A DNA stretch of 64,000 bases. Source: Agreia pratensis (GTDB lineage: Bacteria; Actinomycetota; Actinomycetes; Actinomycetales; Microbacteriaceae). A program made the position numbers and the translations under genes. Shown here piece after piece: positions 36,575 through 45,550 of the stretch (the first letter of the stretch is position 1; the number at the start of each line of letters is the position of its first letter). Location: assembly GCF_900177685.1 (NCBI RefSeq), contig NZ_FXAY01000002.1, positions 186,001 to 250,000 of the forward strand, read 5' to 3'. The notes beneath the pieces are model-generated. The model made no database searches, was not told the origin of the DNA, and worked only from the letters and a program-made list of their open reading frames with translations.

Positions 36575-37849
36575 TCAGTACCGGATGGCGTCGATCACCT
36601 TCACGCGCACGGCCACGAGCGCGGGCAGCAGGCCGGCCAGAGCTCCGACAGCGGTCGCCGCAACGAGGCCGAGGACTGCCGCCTCTGCGGGGAACGGCGG
36701 GAAGTCGCTGACCAGACCCTGGCCGATGAGATCCATGGTCCATGGGTTCTGCACGAGAAGAACGGACGCGATCACTCCGGCGGCGCCGGCTGCGATGGTC
36801 GCCACCACGCTCTCCATCATCACCGAGAAGAACACCCGCCCGGCCGTGGCGCCGAAGCTGCGGCGGATTCCGATCTCGCGCACGCGCTGCTTCACGGTCA
36901 CGAGGGCGATGTTCACGAGTCCGAGAGCGCCGAGCAGCAGCACGAGCACGGCGATTCCACCGACGACGAGTTTCGTCACGAGAAAGGGGTCGTCGCCGTA
37001 CTGGGCGTAATCCTGGCGATAGACGTCGACCTGAACGTCACCGGTTCCGCCTCCGGGCGTCGCAAGCGCCGACGTGAAGTCGCGCTTCACGACCTCCATG
37101 AGCTGCTCTGAGATGGCGGGAGGCACCCACATCTCATATTGTGTGGAGCCGCCACCTCCGCCATACGGATCCTGCACGGCGGCCGAGGGCCTTGCGGCCG
37201 TCATCGCAGAGAGCTGGTCGGCGAGCATGAACATGGCGGGATCGGTCTCGTAGCTCGCCACGGGGTAGACGCCCACGATCACCGCGGTCGTGCCGGGTTT
37301 GCCGCCCTGAGCGCCGAGCTCGACGGTCGGATGCGTTCGCAACTCGGGGCTGCCGAGTCGCTCCCAGAAGATCTGATTGACCACGAGCGCGGGCGCGAGG
37401 CCTGCGGCATCGTCGGCGGTGAACCACTCGCCCTCGGTGAGGCGCACCCGGTGCATCTCGCCGTAGGGCTGGTCGACGGCCTGCGTCTGCACGTCGACGA
37501 CTCCGGTGGTGAACGGCACGGCTTGAGTCGTCTGCATCACCCGGCTGCCATAGGTGATGTCGTAACGGGCGAGCGTCTCGGCCCACGTCGCATCCATCGT
37601 CGCCGAATCGATCGCGGTGCCCTGGTTGCTGTAGGCCGAGACGAAGAGGCTCGCGGGCCGCCCGCTCTGCCGCTCGCTGAGTTCTTGGTTCGCCTGCTGC
37701 ACGATGCCTCCGAGCGCCACGACCGTCGTGAGCGAGCAGACGGCGACGGCGACGCCGATCAGCGAGAGCAGCACTCGAGTGCGATGCACCCGCAGTTCCT
37801 GCCAGGCCTCGATGACCGCTCCGACGAGGCTCGTGAATGCGCGCTTCAC
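36575..37849 (-). CDS. MacB-like ABC transporter permease
   Basis: A 424-residue permease with one N-terminal helix (RVLLSLIGVAVAVCSLTTVVALG), a large extracytoplasmic MacB-PCD domain (about 45-290) and three C-terminal FtsX-type helices; VKQRVREIGIRRSFGATAG is the coupling helix region. It starts at GTG 37849, overlapping the ATPase stop (GTGA). Third gene of an adaptor-ATPase-permease unit, so probably a mechanotransmission exporter of peptides, lipids or drugs. Confidence 0.9.
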   Translation of the reverse strand: MKRAFTSLVGAVIEAWQELRVHRTRVLLSLIGVAVAVCSLTTVVALGGIVQQANQELSERQSGRPASLFVSAYSNQGTAIDSATMDATWAETLARYDITYGSRVMQTTQAVPFTTGVVDVQTQAVDQPYGEMHRVRLTEGEWFTADDAAGLAPALVVNQIFWERLGSPELRTHPTVELGAQGGKPGTTAVIVGVYPVASYETDPAMFMLADQLSAMTAARPSAAVQDPYGGGGGSTQYEMWVPPAISEQLMEVVKRDFTSALATPGGGTGDVQVDVYRQDYAQYGDDPFLVTKLVVGGIAVLVLLLGALGLVNIALVTVKQRVREIGIRRSFGATAGRVFFSVMMESVVATIAAGAAGVIASVLLVQNPWTMDLIGQGLVSDFPPFPAEAAVLGLVAATAVGALAGLLPALVAVRVKVIDAIRY

Positions 37850-38565
37850 GAGATGGCCTCGGATGCCGCAGCCAGCTCGTCACTGTCGGCTCGCGTCAAG
37901 ACGCCGCGGTCGAGTCGGAAGTGGTCACGCGCCCGAGCGGCGATGGCGGGGTCGTGGGTGATTGTCACGAGAGCCGCACCGGTTCGCGTCGCGACCTCGT
38001 CGATCAGCTGCATCACCGAGCTGCCGGTATCGAGGTCGAGTGCACCCGTGGGCTCGTCGGCAAGAATCAGCCGCGGTCCGCGCACCAGCGAGCGGGCGAT
38101 GGCGACGCGCTGCTGCTCTCCGCCCGAGAGCCTGTCGGGCATGCTCTCCATGCGGTCGCCGAGACCGACCTCCTGGAGCATCTCGGCGGCAAGCTGCTTG
38201 CGGCGCCAGAACGATCGGCCCTCGGCATAGAGCAGCGGCATGGCGACGTTCTCCAGGGCCGTGCGACCCGGAAGCAGGTTGAACTGCTGAAAGACGAAGC
38301 CGATCTGCGCGCCGCGCACCCGATCGCGGGCGGCACCGGAATACGACTTGACCGGACGATCATCGAACGTCAGCAGTCCGCTCGTGGGCATGTCGAGAAG
38401 GCCGAGCAGATTGAGCAGAGTCGATTTGCCCGAGCCCGAGCGACCCACGATAGAGATGCGGTCACCCGGCTCGACCGTGAGGTCGACGCCGTTCAAGATG
38501 GTCAGAGCCGGCTGGTCAGGCGGAATCACGGTGCGCGTGACGTCGCGCAGTTCGAGCAGGCTCAC
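37846..38565 (-). CDS. MacB/LolD-type ABC transporter ATP-binding protein
   Basis: A 239-residue ABC ATPase: Walker A GRSGSGKST, Q-loop FVFQQFNLLPGRTALENV, signature LSGGEQQRVAIARSL and Walker B LILADEPTGALD. Starts at GTG 38565, overlapping the adaptor stop by four bases. Cytoplasmic motor of the exporter encoded here. Confidence 0.95.
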   Translation of the reverse strand: MSLLELRDVTRTVIPPDQPALTILNGVDLTVEPGDRISIVGRSGSGKSTLLNLLGLLDMPTSGLLTFDDRPVKSYSGAARDRVRGAQIGFVFQQFNLLPGRTALENVAMPLLYAEGRSFWRRKQLAAEMLQEVGLGDRMESMPDRLSGGEQQRVAIARSLVRGPRLILADEPTGALDLDTGSSVMQLIDEVATRTGAALVTITHDPAIAARARDHFRLDRGVLTRADSDELAAASEAIS

Positions 38566-39608
38566 CTGGTGATGACCCCGCCACAGTCGACCGCTCCGGG
38601 CGGGCAGCCCGAGGGGTCGGCCAGTGCGCCGGGCGCGAATTGCAGAATCTGATCGCCTTCGGCCAGCCCACCGGTGATCTCGACCTGGCTTCCGTCGTTC
38701 AACCCGAGTCCCACGGCCCGCTCTTCGGTGCTGCCGTCGGCCAGAGAAACCCAGACGGTGCCGCTCAGGGCGGCTCCCCGCACGGCGGTGGTGGGCACGA
38801 CGAGCACATTCTCCGCCTTGCCGCCAGAGATCGTCATCTCTGCGGCGAGGCCGGAGAAGACGGTGACCTCGCCGGGGATCGGGCAGCTGACTGTGGTGGT
38901 GGAGCCGCCGCTCGTTCCTCCGGTTCCGGCTCCGCCCGTTCCTCCAGCGGTCTCGTCGCCGCCCGCATTGCCGCCTTCACTGCCGGCCAGCGGAGTCGTG
39001 ATGCGGAGTCCGGTGCAGGTGAACGCGGCGGGCCCGCCGGTGATGGCGATCGAGGCCTCCGTCGGCTGATCGACCAGCCGATAGCGCTGCTCGGGCTTCA
39101 GCGATCCCGAAACCGAGAAGGTGGGCGGCGCGATCTGCCCGGCCACCATGCCGATGGTCACGTCTTGCCCCGAGATCACGCCGAGCGAACTGAGCACACC
39201 GGCCGCGGGGGCGAGCACCTGCTCGTAGCGGTAAATCTTGGGCTTGGTCTTGCCTTCCGAGTCGATGCTGTCTTCGGGGGTGCGCACGATCTCGACCTTG
39301 ACGTCGAAGACGGTGTCGCCGGCGGCGACCACGGAACCCTGCGGGAAGAAGATCTCGTCGACCGTTCCGGCGGCGGTCGACTTGAGTGGTGAGGCCGGAT
39401 CAGCGGTGACGTTCGCCTGAACGACGACGTCGTTCACGATCGTGCCCAGGGCGACCGGGATAACAGGTTCGACGACCTCTCCGGTGGGAACCGCGGATAC
39501 CTCTTCGGTCTTGTCGGGAAAGAAGGCGAGTTTGCCCAGCGCCACGGCGATCGCCGCGATGAGCAGAATCCGCAGCACGGGAAAGACCCATTTTCGAACC
39601 ACGCCCAC
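38562..39608 (-). CDS. Periplasmic-adaptor-like (HlyD/MacA type) subunit of the ABC exporter
   Basis: A 348-residue protein with an N-terminal membrane anchor (VFPVLRILLIAAIAVALGKLAFF), a barrel-sandwich/lipoyl hybrid (AAGTVDEIFFPQGSVVAAGDTVFDV; GVISGQDVTIGMVAG) and beta-barrel segments. A 25-residue Gly/Thr-rich linker lies near 230-255. There is no outer membrane in this lineage, so it probably works as an extracytoplasmic extension of the MacB-like permease. The GTG at 39608 (or 39602) follows AAGGAG; upstream extensions to 39662 lack support. Confidence 0.85.
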   Translation of the reverse strand: MGVVRKWVFPVLRILLIAAIAVALGKLAFFPDKTEEVSAVPTGEVVEPVIPVALGTIVNDVVVQANVTADPASPLKSTAAGTVDEIFFPQGSVVAAGDTVFDVKVEIVRTPEDSIDSEGKTKPKIYRYEQVLAPAAGVLSSLGVISGQDVTIGMVAGQIAPPTFSVSGSLKPEQRYRLVDQPTEASIAITGGPAAFTCTGLRITTPLAGSEGGNAGGDETAGGTGGAGTGGTSGGSTTTVSCPIPGEVTVFSGLAAEMTISGGKAENVLVVPTTAVRGAALSGTVWVSLADGSTEERAVGLGLNDGSQVEITGGLAEGDQILQFAPGALADPSGCPPGAVDCGGVITR

Positions 39609-39823
39609 GCCCACTCCTTCGTTCGGTACCCACCGACTATTGCAGAAAGAAGAATGTCGCACTGTGACGCCGAGGGTACATCTGTTCGCATCAGGCTCTC
39701 ACGCGGCGTGTTGCTTCTGTGTGGCGTACTGTCGACCATCATGAGACATCGAGTCCCAAGCTGCGCTCCTCTGTGTCGACATCACATGCGAGATTAGATT
39801 CGGTCGCGGAAGGAGCATGATCG

Positions 39824-40372
39824 ATGAAACCGGCAGTTCACGGCGTGCGTGCCGTCGAAGACTGGATGGCGCAGCACGCGCAGACGGTCGGATGGCAGCC
39901 GCCGTCTCGACGGCATGCGGGCAGGTTCGATCTCGGCGCCGATTCCGCGCATTCCGCCGTGCTGCAGGTCGTCGACGGCGAGTGGCATCTGCAACTCGAT
40001 ACAGCGAAGGGCCGCAGCCTGCCCGTGCTCGGGCCTGTCGATTCACCTCTCGAGGTGTTCCTCGATGCACTGATGTTCGCGATCTACATGCGGGCCACGG
40101 CAGAAGTCGATCGCGCGGACCGAACGGCCAGTGCCGAGCTGTCGCACCTGCTTCGTCAGCTGGCCGACGCCACCGATGACGCGCGCTACGGCGGCCGCGC
40201 CGCGCTCCTGCTCGCCGGTCACGCCATCAAAGACGGTCGGCGTCTCGAGGCGCGTTCCCGAATAGAAGATGCGATCCGGCTCTTCGCGGTGGCGCGAGAC
40301 CTCACGGCAGAAGAGAACGCGCGAACCGTTCTCGCCGACCTTCCCCGACTGATGAGCAGCACAGAGGTCTGA
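39824..40372 (+). CDS. Hypothetical protein of unknown family
   Basis: A 182-residue soluble protein with no family I recognise. The N-terminal half is mixed (RFDLGADSAHSAVLQVVDGEWHLQLD), the C-terminal half is helical and charged (AALLLAGHAIKDGRRLEARSRIEDAIRLF), reminiscent of a TPR-like hairpin. AAGGAG eight bases before the ATG supports translation. It is convergent with the EAL-DICT gene, 13 bases away, and divergent from the exporter genes. Confidence 0.72.
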   Translation: MKPAVHGVRAVEDWMAQHAQTVGWQPPSRRHAGRFDLGADSAHSAVLQVVDGEWHLQLDTAKGRSLPVLGPVDSPLEVFLDALMFAIYMRATAEVDRADRTASAELSHLLRQLADATDDARYGGRAALLLAGHAIKDGRRLEARSRIEDAIRLFAVARDLTAEENARTVLADLPRLMSSTEV

Positions 40373-40385
40373 TCGGTTCTCGCCC

Positions 40386-41636
40386 TTACAGCCGTGCCAC
40401 GAGGGTGCGCGCCGCTTCGATCGTGAGTCGACGATCGTGAGTGAGGATGAATTCGTAGGTGTCATTCGTCGGCGAGGGTTCGCCTAACTGGCGAGCCGTC
40501 AGTGTGGCCGCGAAGTTCGGTGAGATCACCACGACATTCCACTCGGCGACGAGGGGGTCGGCCTCGTCGAGGTCGACGCCGCACACGGAGCCGGTGAGGC
40601 CGAGCTCGCTGAATCGGTGGCCGAAGACGCCGACAAACGCAGCCGTGAGCCCGAGAGGAAAGTATCGTTCCACCGCCCAATCGTCGAAATTGTCACGGTG
40701 CTGAAAGGTGCCGAACACGAGGGCAGCATCGTCTTCGGCCGCGGCGCGGGCCTCTAAGAAGAGACTGATCTGCAGGAGCAGGCCGCGATTCGAAACGTGC
40801 GCTTCGCGCCGCTCGGCGGCTACAGAGAACGGAGTGTCCTGACGAAGCCCGGCGAGTCGTCCCGATGGGGCTGGCCGCACGCCCGATAGATACGGCAGAG
40901 TATCGGGCAGTTTGTCGGGGCAGCCGTACAGCGGTCCCTGCGCGAGCGTTGCCCCGAGCGCTCTGGCCGTGAGAACCTGCTGTTCGGTCTCGACTCCGTG
41001 AGCCAGCACCAGGCATCCGGTCGCCTCGGCGTAGGCCGAGACGCCACTCAGAACGGATGCGAGTCGCTGGTCGGGCAGATCGCTGATGATCTGCAGGTCG
41101 AGGCAGATCACATCCGGCGCCACGGCGGGCAGCAGGGCGAGGGTGTGCGGGTCGACGCCTACTTCTGTCATGGCGATCGCCCATCCCTGATCGCGGATGC
41201 GCACGATCGCCTGAAGGAGGGGGACGAGATCGGCGTCGACGAGCGTGTGGCCCGCGATCTCGAGAACCATGGGATGCGCCAGCGCCGTCTCGTCATCTGC
41301 GAGCCGTGTGACGGTCGAGGGAGCCGCGCTGAAGAACAGGCTTCGAGGAGCTGAGAGGCCCGAACGCTCCGATGTGAGGATCGCCTCGGTACGACTGACC
41401 GTGTCGAACTCGATCACCCTGTCGGCTTCGGCGGCCGCCGTGGACAGTGCGTCGGGCGATTCGAGGAGAGACCCCTGAGGCCCGCGAGTGCTCGTGCCGT
41501 AGGCGACGACCGACATGGAGTCGAGATCGAAAATGGGCTGAAAGCTGGTGTGAACGAGGCCGCCTTCGAGGATGCGATCGAGCTCCGCACTCGCTGCAGA
41601 GGGTGCTGCGGTGTCGGATCTCGGAAAGGCGTTCAC
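40386..41636 (-). CDS. Degenerate EAL domain fused to a DICT sensory domain
   Basis: A 416-residue protein. Residues about 25-265 have the EAL fold (HTSFQPIFDL at the start, GVETEQQVLTARALGATLAQGPLYG at the end), but the catalytic YEALxR is YGTSTR and the metal-binding Asp pair is not seen, so it is probably not an active c-di-GMP phosphodiesterase. Residues about 275-416 match DICT (SVAAERREAHVSNRGLLLQISLFLE; RYFPLGLTAAFVGVFGHRF). It may bind c-di-GMP or another ligand and signal by contact. ATG 41636. Confidence 0.85.
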   Translation of the reverse strand: MNAFPRSDTAAPSAASAELDRILEGGLVHTSFQPIFDLDSMSVVAYGTSTRGPQGSLLESPDALSTAAAEADRVIEFDTVSRTEAILTSERSGLSAPRSLFFSAAPSTVTRLADDETALAHPMVLEIAGHTLVDADLVPLLQAIVRIRDQGWAIAMTEVGVDPHTLALLPAVAPDVICLDLQIISDLPDQRLASVLSGVSAYAEATGCLVLAHGVETEQQVLTARALGATLAQGPLYGCPDKLPDTLPYLSGVRPAPSGRLAGLRQDTPFSVAAERREAHVSNRGLLLQISLFLEARAAAEDDAALVFGTFQHRDNFDDWAVERYFPLGLTAAFVGVFGHRFSELGLTGSVCGVDLDEADPLVAEWNVVVISPNFAATLTARQLGEPSPTNDTYEFILTHDRRLTIEAARTLVARL

Positions 41637-41715
41637 GGAAATTAATCATGACACCGATAGCGCTCTCAATGGGGTGGAACGGTGCCCCCTATTCGGGGCA
41701 ATGGCGTCGCGGTGT

Positions 41716-43164
41716 TCAGCCCTCGAACGTCGCGAGCGGTTCTTCGGGCGCTTCCGGGTCGCCCTCCGCGAGTCCCCGATCGATGGCGCGGCGCGAGGCC
41801 AGCCACATGACGAGTCCGGCGACGAGCACAAGCGTCTCGGTGGCCGTCAGCGACCAGATGATGCCGCCGAGCCCGAACCACAGGTTGCCGAGCAGAACGA
41901 TGGGCACGAAGAGGATGCCCTGGGTCACCGACATCACGGTCGCCGCGAGAGCCTGGCCTGTCGCTTGAAAAAGGGAGGTGATAAGGCCCGTGAACCCGTT
42001 GGCGATCATGGCGACGAGTTGTGCGGTGAGGACGGTCACCCCGATAGAGAGCACGGTCTCGTCGTGAACGAAACCTGCGAACACCTGGTCGCGGAAGACG
42101 AACACCACCACAGAGAAGAGCAGCCCGATGCCACCGACGGTGACGACAGACGCTCGCAGTGCGGAGAAGAGTCGGTCGCGGTCGCCCCGTCCGAACGAAT
42201 AGGCCAGGAGCGGCAGGATGCCGAGAGAGACTCCCATCAGCAGGAACTCGGGCACCTGAGCGATCCGCACCGCGACGCCCATCGCTGCGAGGGGCCCGTC
42301 GCCGTAGGCCGCCGCGAGATTGTTCAGCACCAGAGCAGTGACGATCAGGAAGATGGACTGGAGAAGCGTGCTCGCTCCGACTCCGAGAACGGGCTTGAGC
42401 ACAGCCGGCCGCAGAGTGAACCATCTCGGAGCGACGCTCATGTGCTCGCTGTTCCTCGTGAGCCAGGTGACGAAATAGACGACGACGCCGAGGTTCGCGA
42501 GTCCCATCGAGAGAGCGGCCCCCGCGACTCCCCAACGCAATCCGACGATGAAAACGAGGTCGAATACGAGGCTGGCGACGGTCGACCCGATGAGTCCGAT
42601 CATCACCTGTCGGGCAGCACCCTCGGCGCGAACGAGCTGTTCGAGACAGAAGGCGGCGGCCAAGATGGGAACGAATGCGAGCATGACTCCCACGAAGGCT
42701 GTCGTCGCCGGTGCGGCGTCGGAGTCGGCGCCGAGCAGAGACACGAGCGGTCGCAGGAAGATCAGGCCCAGTCCGCCGACGAACGCTCCGGAGATCACGG
42801 CTCCCCAGACGGAGAACGATGCGACGTGCTTGATCTCCGAGGCTTGAGCGGGCTGCTTCTGCGCCGCTCCGAGGAGGCGCGAGATGAATGCGCCGCCCCC
42901 GGTTCCGAACACGCTCCCGATGGCCATGACCAGAACGAGAAGAGGAGAGCCGAAGGTGATGGCGGCGAGCAGCGCGGTGTCGTGCAGCGAGCCGACGACG
43001 CCGGCGTTGATCAGGTTGTAGACGGCGGTGATCATCAACGCCATGGCCATAGGTACGCAGAGATGAATGAGGGCGCGCACGATCGGCGCCGTGGAGAGGT
43101 ACCAGAGGCTGCTGTGCTTTGGTGCGGACGTGTTCGTCATCGACTGCGTGGTTGGTGAGGTCAT
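41716..43164 (-). CDS. MATE-family multidrug/cation antiporter
   Basis: A 482-residue protein with 12 membrane helices in two repeats, opening with APIVRALIHLCVPMAMALMITAVYNLIN and containing ..GTGGGAFISRLLGA, a MATE/NorM-type signature. It probably exports drugs or metabolites by sodium or proton antiport. ATG 43164 follows GGAG nine bases upstream; longer readings to 43215 are unlikely. It lies 107 bases downstream of the MarR gene on the same strand and is the probable regulatory target. Confidence 0.92.
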   Translation of the reverse strand: MTSPTTQSMTNTSAPKHSSLWYLSTAPIVRALIHLCVPMAMALMITAVYNLINAGVVGSLHDTALLAAITFGSPLLVLVMAIGSVFGTGGGAFISRLLGAAQKQPAQASEIKHVASFSVWGAVISGAFVGGLGLIFLRPLVSLLGADSDAAPATTAFVGVMLAFVPILAAAFCLEQLVRAEGAARQVMIGLIGSTVASLVFDLVFIVGLRWGVAGAALSMGLANLGVVVYFVTWLTRNSEHMSVAPRWFTLRPAVLKPVLGVGASTLLQSIFLIVTALVLNNLAAAYGDGPLAAMGVAVRIAQVPEFLLMGVSLGILPLLAYSFGRGDRDRLFSALRASVVTVGGIGLLFSVVVFVFRDQVFAGFVHDETVLSIGVTVLTAQLVAMIANGFTGLITSLFQATGQALAATVMSVTQGILFVPIVLLGNLWFGLGGIIWSLTATETLVLVAGLVMWLASRRAIDRGLAEGDPEAPEEPLATFEG

Positions 43165-43271
43165 GAGGTGCTCCATTTTGGGCGCGTTCGAGGGCGCGCC
43201 GGCGAGCGCCGGCACGGCGTGATGGGTGGTGCTGGATGCGCGGGCCGGGTGTTACCGGAGGGCGCGAGTGA

Positions 43272-43715
43272 TCAGCGGCTGGGTTGGGGCAGCTCGGCGG
43301 TGATCTTGGTGAGCAGAGCGTGAAGCGTGGACCGCTCGGCAGCTGTCAGCGGCGCGAGGATCGTGTCCTCGGTGCCGGCCATCGCCTCGTCGAACCCGGC
43401 GATGAGTTCTGCCCCGGATTCAGTGGCGTATACGCGTTTGGTGCGCGCGTTGGCGTCATCAGCGCGGCGTTCCACCAGGCCGCGATCTTCGAGCCCCTGC
43501 AGAAGGCTCGAGACGCTCGCGGCCGTGGTTCGGCTGACCTCGGCGATGTCTCTCTGAATGGCGCCGGGATTCTGCACCAGGTAGCCGAGCACGAATGACT
43601 GCGCCCGGCTGAGCTCGCGCTCACGAATCCAGTCCTCGCCCGCCTTCATCTGAGCCCAGCCGATCCAGCGGAACAGATCGACGGTTCTGATGATGGGAAT
43701 CTCGGGTCCGGCCAT
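43272..43715 (-). CDS. MarR-family transcriptional regulator of the MATE gene
   Basis: A 147-residue winged-helix regulator: ELSRAQSFVLGYLVQNPGAIQRDIAEVSRTTAASVSSLLQGLEDRGLVERR holds the HTH and wing. It precedes the MATE transporter, so it is probably its repressor. There is no ribosome-binding site, but TAGCTT lies seven bases before the ATG at 43715, consistent with a leaderless transcript. Two inverted repeats overlap this promoter. Confidence 0.92.
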   Translation of the reverse strand: MAGPEIPIIRTVDLFRWIGWAQMKAGEDWIRERELSRAQSFVLGYLVQNPGAIQRDIAEVSRTTAASVSSLLQGLEDRGLVERRADDANARTKRVYATESGAELIAGFDEAMAGTEDTILAPLTAAERSTLHALLTKITAELPQPSR

Positions 43716-43717
43716 AG

Positions 43718-43745
43718 TTAGAAAGCTAATGGTTAGAGATCTAAC
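43718..43745. promoter_or_regulatory. MarR operators over the marR-MATE promoter
   Basis: TTAG-AAAG-CTAA (43718-43729) covers the -10 box TAGCTT (43723-43728 on the minus strand), and GTTAGA-GA-TCTAAC (43732-43745) lies just upstream of it. Two palindromes of similar sequence are what a MarR dimer pair would occupy. Autoregulation is likely. Confidence 0.7.
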
Positions 43746-43820
43746 TGTCAAGTTTGATGACCGCATCTTCTACTCACGCCCGTTCACGCAACGTTCACCC
43801 ACGCTCGATCCGGATCGATC

Positions 43821-43826
43821 TAGCGT
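43821..43826 (+). promoter_or_regulatory. -10 box TAGCGT, leaderless-type promoter of the PAP2 phosphatase
   Basis: TAGCGT six bases before the GTG at 43833, no ribosome-binding site in between. Confidence 0.5.
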
Positions 43827-43832
43827 TGCTCC

Positions 43833-45458
43833 GTGAACCAACGAACCCGATTCCTTCGCCTCTCCGGTGCCGTGACGCTTCCCCTCGTCACCGTCGCACT
43901 CCTCGCCCTGAGTGCACCTCTCGCCGCCACGGCCGCCGCCCCCTATCCCAGCGACACGGCCAAGCCTGATCTGCCGTCACTGCTGAGCGGCTACACCTCG
44001 CTGTGGAAGTCCGACGGGGTGAACGATCTGCGCGGAACAGTCGTCGACGGCCCCACGCTCGCCCGCAACGATGAGCTCGCTGTCTGGATCAACGGCCACG
44101 CGACGCCGGCGCAGCAGTTCCTCGCGCTGCAGGACTCCGAGTATCAGACGACGGGCAACACGAGCTACGACCAGTCGATCACCATCGCGACGGCGCTCGG
44201 ATCTGTGCTCGCTCCGATCTACGTGACGGGGCGGCAGAACGGATCACTGCCTCTGACGAGCGCCCTGATCAACAGCTCGAACGGCACCAGCGGCGCCTAT
44301 GTGAGCACGGGCGCCTCGAAGGCTGCTTTCAGCTATCCCCGCCCGTATCTGCCGACCGACCCGACGACCCCCGCTGTAGCCGGTGACGATGCCGGATGCG
44401 CGCCGACCATCGTGAACGCATCATCGCTCACCGCGAACCGCGTCGGCACTCCCTATGCCTCATCGCAGGGAAACCTGCTGATCACGCGCGTGCCCGCGGT
44501 CGTCGACACGACGCACCAGTTCTCGACCAATGACGTGAGCCTCAACGCCTCGTACAGCGGCACCGGAATCTGCACCGGCGGCGCTTTCCCCAGCGGTCAC
44601 ACGACGACCGCTTATCAGGCAGGCATCACTCTGGCCACGCTGCTGCCGAGCCTTGCCCCTGAGATCCTGACCCGCGCATCCGAAGCCGGTAACGACCGCA
44701 TCGTTCTCGGTGTGCACTACCCGCTCGACATCATGGGCGGGCGCATCAGCGGTGAAGCCGCGCTCGCGGCCCGCTGGTCTGACACGAAGTACCGCACCGA
44801 GGTGCTCGAGCCCGCCCAGAAAGAACTGACCGACTACCTGCAGCAGCAGTGCGGCGGAACCCTCGACGCCTGCCTGGCTCGCGGCGCCGCCTACCAGTCG
44901 AACCCCTACGGTGGCCAGGCCATCCCGGGCGGCACGTCGCAGATCGTGACCGACCGTGCCAGCGCGGTCGCGGTATACGGCGAGCGGCTCGACTATGGCT
45001 TCGCGAAGACCGGTGCAGCGAACCAGGCGCCCTCGGTGCCCGCCGGCGCGGAGAACCTCCTGCTGAGCACGTTCCCGAGTCTGAGCGACGCCCAGCGTGC
45101 GTCTGTTCTCGCGCAGACCCAGATCGCGTCTGGCGACCCGCTCGATCTCAGTGGTTCTGCCGCCGGATCGTGGCAGCGGCTGAACCTCGCCGCTGCGACG
45201 AGCGCCACGGTGCAGCTGAACGCCGACGGATCCGTGACGGTTGCCTCCGTCGGTGGGAAGGCTGCTGTTCTGCCTGTCGCGGCGTCGAACGTGTCCGACC
45301 CCGGGTCGGCGACCGACGCATCCGGGTCGTCGACCTCGTCGTCGCTCGCGGCGACCGGCCTGGATGCCGAGCCGATTCTGGCCGGTTCCGTTGCGGCCAC
45401 GCTGCTCGGGCTGGGCATCGTCGCCGCGCTGAGCGTGCGACGCAGGCGCACTCGCTGA
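43833..45458 (+). CDS. Secreted, wall-anchored PAP2-family acid phosphatase (LAxTG signal)
   Basis: A 541-residue exported protein. A signal peptide (to about residue 36, ..LAATAAA) precedes the PAP2 core with KAAFSYPRPY (KX6RP, near 163), PSGHTT (near 252) and NDRIVLGVHYPLDI (SRX5HX3D-like). The C-terminus has a Ser-rich stretch, LAATG (near 505), a hydrophobic helix and RRRRTR, a class-E-type sortase signal. It probably cleaves phosphate monoesters at the cell surface. Leaderless GTG start. No sortase gene is in the window. Confidence 0.88.
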   Translation: MNQRTRFLRLSGAVTLPLVTVALLALSAPLAATAAAPYPSDTAKPDLPSLLSGYTSLWKSDGVNDLRGTVVDGPTLARNDELAVWINGHATPAQQFLALQDSEYQTTGNTSYDQSITIATALGSVLAPIYVTGRQNGSLPLTSALINSSNGTSGAYVSTGASKAAFSYPRPYLPTDPTTPAVAGDDAGCAPTIVNASSLTANRVGTPYASSQGNLLITRVPAVVDTTHQFSTNDVSLNASYSGTGICTGGAFPSGHTTTAYQAGITLATLLPSLAPEILTRASEAGNDRIVLGVHYPLDIMGGRISGEAALAARWSDTKYRTEVLEPAQKELTDYLQQQCGGTLDACLARGAAYQSNPYGGQAIPGGTSQIVTDRASAVAVYGERLDYGFAKTGAANQAPSVPAGAENLLLSTFPSLSDAQRASVLAQTQIASGDPLDLSGSAAGSWQRLNLAAATSATVQLNADGSVTVASVGGKAAVLPVAASNVSDPGSATDASGSSTSSSLAATGLDAEPILAGSVAATLLGLGIVAALSVRRRRTR

Positions 45459-45474
45459 CATCGCAGGAGTGAGC

Positions 45475-45531
45475 GCGGGCGTTCGCTCCCAGCGCGGTGG
45501 TGTGACCGCCGCGTTGGGCGCGAACGCCCGC
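45475..45531. terminator. Long bidirectional terminator hairpin
   Basis: GCGGGCGTTCGC (45475-45486) pairs perfectly with GCGAACGCCCGC (45520-45531). CCCAGCGCGG/CCGCGTTGGG continues the stem with one wobble, leaving a short loop. It lies between the convergent phosphatase and hydrolase genes. Confidence 0.75.
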
Positions 45532-45550
45532 GTTCGTGCGTGCGGAGCGT

